From Cellulosimicrobium sp. Marseille-Q4280 (GTDB lineage: Bacteria > Actinomycetota > Actinomycetes > Actinomycetales > Cellulomonadaceae), in contig NZ_CALPBY010000002.1 of the NCBI RefSeq assembly GCF_943181405.1, positions 62,001 to 126,000 on the forward strand: 64,000 bases of DNA, read 5' to 3'. Position numbers and translations under genes: made by a program. Shown here in pieces: positions 39,174 to 46,376 of the stretch. Within the stretch, counting starts at the first letter, position 1. Every line of letters starts with the position of its first letter. The notes under the pieces were generated by a model. It did no database searches. It worked only from the letters and a program-made list of their open reading frames with translations, and was not told the origin of the DNA.

Positions 39174-40658
39174 TCACAGCGCGACGTACACGGTCTCCTG
39201 GTACTCCTCGAGCCCGGCCTCGCCGCCCTCGCGCCCGAGACCGGACTGCTTGAGGCCGCCGAACGGCGCGCTCGCGTCGGAGACCATGCCCCGGTTGATG
39301 CCGATCATCCCCGCCTCGACCTCCTCCGAGACGCGGACCGCGCGGTCGAGAGACGTCGTGTACGCGTAGGCGGCGAGGCCGTACTCGGTCGCGTTGGCCA
39401 GCGCGATGCCCTCGTCGTCGTCGCCGAACGCGACCACGGGCGCGACCGGCCCGAAGATCTCCTCGGTGACCACGCGCGCGTCGGGGTCCACGCCGGAGAG
39501 GACCGTGGGCGCGTAGAAGTGCCCGACGTCGCGCGGCCGGCGAGCGCCGGTGAGGACCTGGGCACCGCCGTCGGACGCCGCCCCGACGAGCTCCTCGACC
39601 GCGTCCACCGCCTTCGCCTCGATGAGCGGTCCGACCTGCACGCCGTCCTCGGCGCCCGGTCCGACGCGCAGGCCCTCGAACGCGGTGGCGAGACGCTGCG
39701 CGAACTCGCGCGCCACGGCGTCGTGCACGAGGAAGCGGTTGGCGGCGACGCAGCTCTGGCCGGCGTTGCGCAGCTTGGCGACGAGCGCGCCCTCGACGGC
39801 GGCGTCGAGGTCGGCGTCGGCGAACACGACGAACGGTGCGTTGCCGCCGAGCTCCATCGAGGTCCGCAGCACCTGCTGCGCGGCCTTCTCGAGCAGCGTG
39901 CGCCCGACGGCCGTCGAGCCGGTGAACGACAGCTTGCGCAGGCGCGGGTCGGCGAGCAGCGGCTCGCTGACGTCCGACGCGCGCGAGGAGGGCACCACGT
40001 TGACGACGCCCGCCGGCAGGCCGCGGTCGGCGAGCTCGGACCGCACGACCTCCGCGACGAGCGCCGTCGTGAGGGGCGTGAGGCGAGCGGGCTTGACGAC
40101 GACGGTGCACCCGGCGGCGAGCGCCGGGCCGATCTTGCGCGTCGCCATCGCGATCGGGAAGTTCCACGGCGTGATGAGCAGCGCCGGGCCGACCGGGCGG
40201 CGATGGACGAGCTGCCGGTTCCCGCCCGCCGGGGCGGTGCGCACGAGACCGTCCGCGCGGACGGCCTGCTCGGCGTACCAGCGCAGGAAGTCGGCGCCGT
40301 ACAGCACCTCGGCGCGGGCCTCGGCGAGCGGCTTGCCGCACTCCGCCGTGATGAGGGCCGCGACGTCGTCGGCGCGCGCGACGAGCCGGTCGTAGACGGC
40401 ACGCAGGACCTCGCCGCGCTCGCGCGGCGGCGTCGCGCGCCACGCGGGGGCGGCCCGGTGCGCGGCGTCCAGGGCGCGCAGGGCGTCCGCCGGGCTCGCG
40501 TCGGCGACGTCGAACAGCGACTCCTCGGACGCCGGGTCCTCGACCTCGAACGTCCGCCCGCCCTCGGCCGGTCCCCAGCGTCCGTCGACGAGCAGGCCCG
40601 TGGGCACGTGCGCGACGAGCGCGGGGGACAGGTGGGACGCCGACGCCGGACGGGACAT
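39174..40658 (-). CDS. gabD: NAD(P)-dependent aldehyde dehydrogenase, succinate-semialdehyde type
   Basis: 494 residues; ALDH superfamily. Cofactor and catalytic residues: LITPWNFPIAMATRK, KPA block, FTGSTAVGR, general base Glu269 in MELGGNAPF and nucleophile Cys303 in GQSCVAANRF. ALANATEYGLAAYAYT and the C-terminal KQSGLGREGG are typical of succinate-semialdehyde dehydrogenase, though substrate is by similarity only. No aminotransferase (gabT) is next to it. Divergent from dapA over a 69-bp gap. Confidence 0.88.
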   Translation of the reverse strand: MSRPASASHLSPALVAHVPTGLLVDGRWGPAEGGRTFEVEDPASEESLFDVADASPADALRALDAAHRAAPAWRATPPRERGEVLRAVYDRLVARADDVAALITAECGKPLAEARAEVLYGADFLRWYAEQAVRADGLVRTAPAGGNRQLVHRRPVGPALLITPWNFPIAMATRKIGPALAAGCTVVVKPARLTPLTTALVAEVVRSELADRGLPAGVVNVVPSSRASDVSEPLLADPRLRKLSFTGSTAVGRTLLEKAAQQVLRTSMELGGNAPFVVFADADLDAAVEGALVAKLRNAGQSCVAANRFLVHDAVAREFAQRLATAFEGLRVGPGAEDGVQVGPLIEAKAVDAVEELVGAASDGGAQVLTGARRPRDVGHFYAPTVLSGVDPDARVVTEEIFGPVAPVVAFGDDDEGIALANATEYGLAAYAYTTSLDRAVRVSEEVEAGMIGINRGMVSDASAPFGGLKQSGLGREGGEAGLEEYQETVYVAL

Positions 40659-40715
40659 GGTCCGAGTATCGCCCCAACCTCCGGACGGCGCAGCGCCCGG
40701 CGGTGCGCGGCACGG

Positions 40716-40721
40716 TAGTTT
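40716..40721 (+). promoter_or_regulatory. Candidate -10 box for dapA (TAGTTT), leaderless arrangement
   Basis: TAGTTT ends 6 bases before the ATG at 40728, without Shine-Dalgarno between. It lies in the short gap to the divergent aldehyde dehydrogenase gene. Confidence 0.55.
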
Positions 40722-40727
40722 GTGCAC

Positions 40728-41654
40728 ATGGTCCTTCCCACCACCCCCGCGCGCCCGTTCGGGGCCGTCCTCACCGCGATGATCACGCCGATGACGCCCG
40801 ACGGCGCCGTCGACCTCGAGGCGGCGGCACGGCTCGCGGAGCGTCTGGTGGACGGCGGCAACGACGGGCTCGTGCTCAACGGCACGACGGGGGAGTCCCC
40901 GACCACCCACGCCCCGGAGAAGGCGGACCTCGTGCGCGTCGTCGTCGAGGCCGTGGGGGACCGGGCCGCGGTCGTCGCAGGGGCCGGCTCCAACGACACG
41001 GACCACGCGCTGCGGATGGCCGAGCAGGCCGCCGAGGCGGGGGCCGACGGCCTGCTGGTCGTGTCGCCCTACTACTCGCGGCCGAACCAGGAAGGCCTCT
41101 ACCGGCACTTCGTCGCCGTCGCGGACGCCACCGACCTGCCGATCATGCTCTACGACGTCCCCGGCCGCACCGCGGTCCGGATCGCGGCCGACACCTACGC
41201 ACGTGTCGCCGCGCACGAGCGGGTCGTCGCGACGAAGGACGCGTCGGGTGACGTGTACGCCGCGGCCACGCTCGCCGCCTCGACCGGTCTCGCCGTGTAC
41301 AGCGGGGACGACACGCTGCTGCTGCCGTTCCTCGCGCACGGCGGAGCGGGCGTCGTCGGGGTCGCCTCCCACGTCGTCGCGTCGCGGTACGCCGAGGTCG
41401 TCCGCCGGTTCGACGCCGGCGACCACGCAGGCGCCCTCGAGGTGTTCCTCACCACCGTCCCCGTCATCGACGCGCTCAACGCCGCAGGGTTCCAGGCGGT
41501 GATGGCCAAGGCCGCGGTCGAGCTGCTCGGCATCACCGGCAACCGCCACCTGCGCCTGCCCAACGTCGCGGCGAGCGAGGAGGAGGTCGCGCTCGTGCGC
41601 GACGCCCTCGCGGCCGCGGGCCTGCTCCCGGTGGGAGCACCGGTCGCGTCGTAG
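40728..41654 (+). CDS. dapA: 4-hydroxy-tetrahydrodipicolinate synthase
   Basis: 308 residues; condenses pyruvate and aspartate semialdehyde in the lysine/diaminopimelate pathway. LNGTTGESPT pyruvate loop, Tyr142 in YDVPGRT and Schiff-base Lys170 in VATKDASGD are in place. ATG at 40728 is favoured over GTG 40722, which would touch the -10 box. Directly followed by rnj, the dapA-rnj order seen in many actinobacteria. Confidence 0.95.
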   Translation: MVLPTTPARPFGAVLTAMITPMTPDGAVDLEAAARLAERLVDGGNDGLVLNGTTGESPTTHAPEKADLVRVVVEAVGDRAAVVAGAGSNDTDHALRMAEQAAEAGADGLLVVSPYYSRPNQEGLYRHFVAVADATDLPIMLYDVPGRTAVRIAADTYARVAAHERVVATKDASGDVYAAATLAASTGLAVYSGDDTLLLPFLAHGGAGVVGVASHVVASRYAEVVRRFDAGDHAGALEVFLTTVPVIDALNAAGFQAVMAKAAVELLGITGNRHLRLPNVAASEEEVALVRDALAAAGLLPVGAPVAS

Positions 41655-41704
41655 CGCGACCACCCAGACATCGATCCATCGGCTCAGCCACGACAGGAGG
41701 CCTC

Positions 41705-43390
41705 ATGAGCCACCCCCATCCCGAACTCTCCCTGCCTCCCGAGCTCCCGGCCGGAGGGCTGCGCATCGTGGCCCTCGGCGGGCTCGGCGAGGTCGGGCGC
41801 AACATGGCCGTCCTCGAGTACGACGGGCGGCTGCTCGTCATCGACTGCGGCGTCCTGTTCCCCGAGGACCACCAGCCCGGCGTCGACCTCATCCTCCCGG
41901 ACTTCGACTACATCGCCGACCGTCTCGACGACATCGAGGCGATCGTGCTCACCCACGGGCACGAGGACCACATCGGCGCCGTCCCCTACCTGCTGCGACT
42001 GCGCCGCGACATCCCGCTCGTCGGGTCGCAGCTCACGCTCGCGTTCGTCGAGGCGAAGCTCAAGGAGCACCGCGTCTCGCCCGTGACGCTGGCCGTCAAG
42101 GAGGGCCAGGTCGAGCAGCTGGGCGTGTTCCGGTGCGAGTTCGTCGCCGTGAACCACTCCATCCCGGACGCGCTCGCGGTGGCGGTCACCACCGGGGCGG
42201 GCACGGTCCTGCACACGGGCGACTTCAAGATGGACCAGCTCCCGATGGACGGTCGGATCACCGACCTGCGCGCGTTCGCGCGCCTCGGCGAGCAGGGTGT
42301 CGACCTCTTCATGGTGGACTCCACCAACGCCGAGGTCCCCGGCTTCGTCACGCCCGAGGTCGAGATCGGCCCGGTGCTCGACACCGTGTTCGCGCAGTCG
42401 GAGAAGCGCATCATCGTGGCGTCCTTCTCCTCGCACGTGCACCGCGTCCAGCAGGTGCTCAACGCGGCGCACCACCACGGGCGCCGCGTCGCGCTCGTCG
42501 GGCGCTCGATGGTCCGCAACATGACCATCGCCTCCGAGCTCGGCTACCTGAAGGTTCCCGAGGGCGTGCTCATCGACCTCAAGAAGGTCGACTCGCTGCG
42601 CGACGACGAGATCGTCCTCATGTGCACCGGGTCGCAGGGCGAGCCCATGGCCGCGCTGTCCCGCATGGCGAACGGCGACCACAAGGTGTCCGTCGGCATG
42701 GGGGACACCGTCATCCTCGCGTCGTCGCTCATCCCGGGCAACGAGAACGCCGTCTTCCGGATCATCAACGGCCTCACCCGGCTCGGGGCGCGCGTCGTGC
42801 ACGGCGGCAACGCCAAGGTGCACGTGTCCGGTCACGCGAGCGCCGGTGAGCTCCTCTACTGCTACAACGTCATCAAGCCGAAGAACGTCATGCCGGTCCA
42901 CGGCGAGGTGCGCCACCTCGTGGCCAACGGGGCGCTCGCGGTCCGGACCGGGGTGCCGGCGGACCGGGTCGTGCTCGCCGAGGACGGCGTCGTCGTCGAC
43001 CTCGTCGACGGGAAGGCGTCCGTCGTCGGTGCCGTGCCCTGCGGGTACGTCTACGTGGACGGGTCGAGCGTCGGGGAGATCACCGACGCGGAGCTCAAGG
43101 ACCGGCGCATCCTCGGCGAGGAGGGCTTCGTCTCCGTCTTCGCCGTCGTCGACTCCGCGACCGGGAAGGTGCTCGCCGGTCCGCAGATCCTCGCCCGCGG
43201 CTTCGCGGAGGACGACGCGGTGTTCGAGGGCATCCGGCCCGACCTCGTCCAGGCGCTCGAGGACGCGATCGCGGGCGGCGCGACCGACACGCACCAGCTC
43301 CAGCAGGTGATGCGACGGGTCATCGGACGCTGGGTGTCGAACCGCCTGCGCCGTCGCCCGATGATCGTCCCGGTCGTCGTCGAGGCGTAG
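41705..43390 (+). CDS. rnj: Ribonuclease J
   Basis: 561 residues; MBL-fold 5'-3' exo- and endoribonuclease. The metal motif HGHEDH gives His84, His86, Asp88, His89; GLGEVGRNM, DCGVLFPEDH and the beta-CASP block (SQGEPMAALSRMA) are diagnostic, as is HVSGHAS...PVHGE. AGGAGG lies 6 bases upstream of the ATG. Co-transcribed with dapA (50-bp gap) and closed by a strong hairpin. Confidence 0.96.
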   Translation: MSHPHPELSLPPELPAGGLRIVALGGLGEVGRNMAVLEYDGRLLVIDCGVLFPEDHQPGVDLILPDFDYIADRLDDIEAIVLTHGHEDHIGAVPYLLRLRRDIPLVGSQLTLAFVEAKLKEHRVSPVTLAVKEGQVEQLGVFRCEFVAVNHSIPDALAVAVTTGAGTVLHTGDFKMDQLPMDGRITDLRAFARLGEQGVDLFMVDSTNAEVPGFVTPEVEIGPVLDTVFAQSEKRIIVASFSSHVHRVQQVLNAAHHHGRRVALVGRSMVRNMTIASELGYLKVPEGVLIDLKKVDSLRDDEIVLMCTGSQGEPMAALSRMANGDHKVSVGMGDTVILASSLIPGNENAVFRIINGLTRLGARVVHGGNAKVHVSGHASAGELLYCYNVIKPKNVMPVHGEVRHLVANGALAVRTGVPADRVVLAEDGVVVDLVDGKASVVGAVPCGYVYVDGSSVGEITDAELKDRRILGEEGFVSVFAVVDSATGKVLAGPQILARGFAEDDAVFEGIRPDLVQALEDAIAGGATDTHQLQQVMRRVIGRWVSNRLRRRPMIVPVVVEA

Positions 43391-43439
43391 CCGTCGCCCC
43401 CCGGGATCGCCGTCCGGTGGACGGCGGTCCGGGGGACGG
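43391..43439 (+). terminator. Long terminator hairpin after rnj
   Basis: Starts at the base after the rnj stop: outer CCGTC/GACGG, then CCCCC/GGGGG, then CGCCGTCC/GGACGGCG around GGT. About 20 pairs in an imperfect long stem; no U-tract. Confidence 0.75.
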
Positions 43440-43450
43440 TGCCGCGGCCC

Positions 43451-43456
43451 TATCCT
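43451..43456 (+). promoter_or_regulatory. Candidate -10 box (TATCCT) for DUF4328 gene
   Basis: TATCCT lies 18 bases upstream of CAGGAGG (43474-43480), which itself sits 6 bases before a TTG start at 43487. This arrangement decides in favour of the TTG start over the in-frame GTG at 43439, which lies upstream of the box. Confidence 0.5.
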
Positions 43457-43486
43457 GGCGCTCCGCTCGAGCCCAGGAGGCCGACC

Positions 43487-44239
43487 TTGTCCTTCCGGCA
43501 CCCCGTCGGGGTACCGCCGCGTCACCACGACCAGCACGATCTCCCCGGTCAGCCGGTGCGTGGGCGCTCAGGGCCTCCTGCCACGTGGGAGGCCCTTCCG
43601 CCGTCGTGGGCGCTGCCGCGCCCGGTCCCCAGGGCGCTGGGTACCGCGTCGGTGGTGCTCGCGGCGCTCGTCGCGGCGACGCAGGTCGCCGCCTTCGCGC
43701 TGTCGTTCTCCGTGGTGACGACCCTGGAGGACGCAGTCGCCGGGCTGCCGGTGTCCCTCGCCGTGCTGTCCTCGTACGACGGCACGACGTACGCGATGTT
43801 CGCGGCCGAGCTCGCGGCCGGGATCGTGACGATCGTGTGGCTGTGGCGCAGCCGGACGTTCGCCGAGCACGCCGCACCGGGCTGGCACCACGCGCGGCCG
43901 CGCACGTGGGTGTGGCTCGGCTGGATGCTCCCGGTCGTGGCGTTCTGGTTCCCGTACCAGGTGGTCCGTGACGTCCGTGCGGCGACCCTGCGGGGCAACC
44001 GTCCGGGACTTGCTCCGTGGTGGGCGGCGTGGATCGTCGCGGCGATCGCGTCGCAGCTGTCCGGGCGGGCCCTGTCGTCGGGCGAGCCCGACCTCTGGAG
44101 CGCGCTGCCGGTGCTCGACGGCATCGGGGCGACGGCGTTCGTGGCCGCCGCCGTGCTGTGGGCCCGGATCGTCCGCGAGGTCGCGGCGGGCCAGCGCGCG
44201 GCCGTGGCAGCGGCGACGCAGCCGTCGCCGGGTTCCTGA
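43487..44239 (+). CDS. DUF4328 membrane protein
   Basis: 250 residues. An N-terminal Pro/Arg/His-rich cytosolic stretch (about 50 residues) leads into roughly six membrane segments. The conserved DUF4328 core HARPRTWVWLGWMLPVVAFWFPYQVVRDV with following PWWAAWIVAAI is evident. Function unknown. The TTG start at 43487 is inferred from RBS CAGGAGG and the -10 box upstream; an earlier GTG would extend the protein by 16 residues. Converges with tetR. Confidence 0.75.
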   Translation: MSFRHPVGVPPRHHDQHDLPGQPVRGRSGPPATWEALPPSWALPRPVPRALGTASVVLAALVAATQVAAFALSFSVVTTLEDAVAGLPVSLAVLSSYDGTTYAMFAAELAAGIVTIVWLWRSRTFAEHAAPGWHHARPRTWVWLGWMLPVVAFWFPYQVVRDVRAATLRGNRPGLAPWWAAWIVAAIASQLSGRALSSGEPDLWSALPVLDGIGATAFVAAAVLWARIVREVAAGQRAAVAAATQPSPGS

Positions 44240-44260
44240 CCCCCTCGCCCGGGGACGCCG

Positions 44261-44842
44261 TCACATCGTGACGAGCGCGCGGCCGACGGCGCGCGTCGCC
44301 GTCCGGTAGACCGCCTCGCGCGCGGAGCCGTCCCCGGGGACGAGCCCGGCGAGCTCGAGCGAGACGAGGCCGTGCACCAGCCCCCAGAGCCCGAGTGCGG
44401 CGGTCTCGGCCGTCGGGGGAGGGGCGTGGGGGACGACGCGCGCGACGGCGTCGCGGAGCACGAGGAACGTGGGTTCGTCGACGGCGCGGGTGTCGCCGCC
44501 GGGCCGCACGCCGCGCGCGAACATCACCGCGTAGAAGTGCGGGTCCGCGAGCGCGAACGTCCGGTAGGCGTCGCCCAGCGTCGCGAGGTCGGCTGCCGGG
44601 TCGTCGGTCCGGCCGGCGGCGTGCAGGTGCGCGGCGAAGCGGCGGAACCCCTCGGCCGAGACGGCGGCGACGAGGTCGTCGCGGCTGCCGAACAGCGCGT
44701 ACACCGCGGACGCGCTCGTCCCGGCCGCGCTCGCGACGGAGCGGACCGTGACGGCGGCCTCGCCGTGCTCGGAGATGGTTCGCGAGGCGACGTCGAGGAG
44801 ACGGTCGCCCAGCGCTGCGTCGTGCAGTCGAGGTCGAGCCAC
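44261..44842 (-). CDS. TetR-family transcriptional regulator
   Basis: 193 residues. N-terminal helix-turn-helix (AVTVRSVASAAGTSASAVYALFGSRDDLVAAV) and a C-terminal WHG/TetR_C_13-like ligand domain (PHFYAVMFARGV, LGLWGLVHGLVSLELAGL). It is divergent from a four-helix membrane protein and an imperfect inverted repeat lies between them, so it probably represses that gene and itself. GTG at 44842 follows TAGACT with a 6-base gap. Ligand unknown. Confidence 0.88.
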   Translation of the reverse strand: MARPRLHDAALGDRLLDVASRTISEHGEAAVTVRSVASAAGTSASAVYALFGSRDDLVAAVSAEGFRRFAAHLHAAGRTDDPAADLATLGDAYRTFALADPHFYAVMFARGVRPGGDTRAVDEPTFLVLRDAVARVVPHAPPPTAETAALGLWGLVHGLVSLELAGLVPGDGSAREAVYRTATRAVGRALVTM

Positions 44843-44848
44843 GGCACG

Positions 44849-44854
44849 AGTCTA
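44849..44854 (-). promoter_or_regulatory. Candidate -10 box for tetR gene (TAGACT, minus strand)
   Basis: Read on the minus strand, TAGACT is followed by 6 bases and the GTG start, with no Shine-Dalgarno: a leaderless arrangement. The operator-like repeat lies about 20 bp upstream of it. Confidence 0.55.
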
Positions 44855-44874
44855 GAGACCTTGACGACGGTGTG

Positions 44875-44900
44875 CGAACGGTGTTCTATAACAGTGTTCG
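44875..44900. promoter_or_regulatory. Likely operator: imperfect inverted repeat between divergent genes
   Basis: 26 bp, from CGAAC (44875) to GTTCG (44900), with inner TGTT (44882-44885) opposite AACA (44890-44893). 20 of 26 positions are symmetric. It overlaps AT-rich TATAAC (44887-44892) that may be the -10 box of the plus-strand gene; TTGACG at 44861 is a -35-like match at slightly long spacing. Position and symmetry fit a TetR binding site. Confidence 0.55.
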
Positions 44901-44968
44901 TAAAGTGTCCCACCCACCCGGCAGGCGTCCCGCCGCCGGGTCGGTCCCTCGGACCCGGAGGTCCCCTC

Positions 44969-45379
44969 GTGCTCGAGCTCACCGACCCCGCACGCATCAC
45001 CGCGGGCATCGTCCTCCTCTCCGTCGTCGGCATCGAGTCCGGCGGGGCGTTCCTCGTGAAGGTGGTCACCGGCAAGGTCGCCGCGACCGGCTTCCAGACC
45101 TCGTTCTTCCGCGCCGGTCATGCGCACGCCGGCGTGCTCGTCATCCTCGGCCTGGTCTGCCTCCTGCTCGCCGAGGCGACGGATCTCACGGGGCTGTGGC
45201 GCTGGCTCGGGGCGACGGGAGTCCTGGTCGCCGCGATCCTCATGCCCGCGGGCTTCTTCCTGTCCGCGATCGGTGCAGGGCGTGACGTGCCCAACCGTGC
45301 CGTCGTGCTGCTGCCCGTGGGTGCCACGGTCCTCGCGGCCGGGCTCGTCACCCTCGGGGTCGGTCTCCTCCTGGCCTGA
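44969..45379 (+). CDS. Four-helix membrane protein under TetR control (predicted)
   Basis: 136 residues, four hydrophobic helices: ITAGIVLLSVVGIESGGAFLV, HAHAGVLVILGLVCLLLAEA, WLGATGVLVAAILMPAGFFLS and AVVLLPVGATVLAAGLVTLGVG. A conserved-looking FFRAGHAHAGVLV motif with two His lies at the start of helix 2. Family not recognised by name. GTG at 44969 has GGAGG 7 bases upstream. Divergent from tetR; the 126-bp gap carries the operator-like repeat. Confidence 0.75.
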   Translation: MLELTDPARITAGIVLLSVVGIESGGAFLVKVVTGKVAATGFQTSFFRAGHAHAGVLVILGLVCLLLAEATDLTGLWRWLGATGVLVAAILMPAGFFLSAIGAGRDVPNRAVVLLPVGATVLAAGLVTLGVGLLLA

Positions 45380-45428
45380 GCCCGGGCCGAGGACGTACCG
45401 CAGCCGGCCGCAGCAGCCCGACGGTGCG

Positions 45429-46304
45429 TCAGCCGCGCAGCGCCGCGAGCTGGTCGGCGTGCCAGTCGGCGACGTACCCGGTCAGCCGGGGGTCGGTAAC
45501 GCTGCGTCCGCCCGACCCCGCCCGCTCGAGCGCGTCGAGGTAGGAGCGGTCCGCAGCGAACCGCCGGGCGACGGACGCTCTTCCCGCGGCGGGGGAGCCG
45601 TGGCCCGGCACGAGCACCCGGACGTCGCGCGCCGTCTCCTCGAGGGCGTCGAGCGCGGCGCGGTACGTGCCGACCGGGTCGGGTGCGCTCGTGTCGACGA
45701 GAGGCACCTCGGTGTCGGACAGCATGTCGCCGGCGAGCAGGACGCCCGCGACGACGAGCGCGGCGTGGCCGGGGGCGTGCGCGTCGTGCCCGACGACGTG
45801 CGGTGGCCCCACGGCTCTCGGCAGGCCTGGCCGCGCGGGCGGGACCGGCCGGGCGGCCGAGACGACCGGGCCGCCGGGCCACGGGAGGGTGTCCGCGTCG
45901 GCCGGGAGCGCGTCGAGGGCGCCCACGAGCCCGGGGTCGTGCCCCGGTGCCTGCGCCTGGGTGGCCGCCAGGATGTCGTCCCGACGGCCTCGCGCCTCGG
46001 CCGCGGCGCGCGCCGTCGCCCACCTCGGCACGCGGCCGAGGTCCTCGTGCCAGAGCAGGTGGTCCCAGTGGGGATGTGTCGAGAACCCGGCGGTGACGCG
46101 CCAGCCGCGCGCCGCGATCGCGCCCGCGAGCGCCCCGCACTCGGCGACGGTCACGCCGGGGTCGACGACCAGCGCCTCGCCGGCGGGTGCGACGACCACC
46201 GTCGACGTCGTGGCCCACAGCCCGGCGGTGGCGACGTGCACACCGGGTGCGACCTCGACGAGGACGCGTGGCAGCGCTGCGCGCCCTTCGCCCGGACCTG
46301 TCAC
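45429..46304 (-). CDS. MBL-fold metallo-hydrolase
   Basis: 291 residues. Metal motif HPHWDH (THPHWDHLLWHEDL), HAPGHAALVV and ENV-like GDMLSD, and VPGHG near the C-terminus fit a glyoxalase II/beta-lactamase-like hydrolase. The substrate is unknown. GTG at 46304 is preferred: GAGGGGG lies 6 bases upstream. A longer form starting near the ftsK promoter would include a CVCEG stretch of no obvious role. Divergent from ftsK. Confidence 0.82.
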   Translation of the reverse strand: MTGPGEGRAALPRVLVEVAPGVHVATAGLWATTSTVVVAPAGEALVVDPGVTVAECGALAGAIAARGWRVTAGFSTHPHWDHLLWHEDLGRVPRWATARAAAEARGRRDDILAATQAQAPGHDPGLVGALDALPADADTLPWPGGPVVSAARPVPPARPGLPRAVGPPHVVGHDAHAPGHAALVVAGVLLAGDMLSDTEVPLVDTSAPDPVGTYRAALDALEETARDVRVLVPGHGSPAAGRASVARRFAADRSYLDALERAGSGGRSVTDPRLTGYVADWHADQLAALRG

Positions 46305-46361
46305 GTCGACCCCCTCGCAGACACACGTGGGCGGGTCCCCGCCCGTGTCGTCCCCCACGGG

Positions 46362-46367
46362 TAGGTT
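46362..46367 (+). promoter_or_regulatory. Candidate -10 box for ftsK (TAGGTT)
   Basis: TAGGTT ends 9 bases before the ATG at 46377; AGGA overlaps the gap but is too close to a transcription start to act as a normal RBS. Near-leaderless arrangement. Confidence 0.5.
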
Positions 46368-46376
46368 AGGACCACT

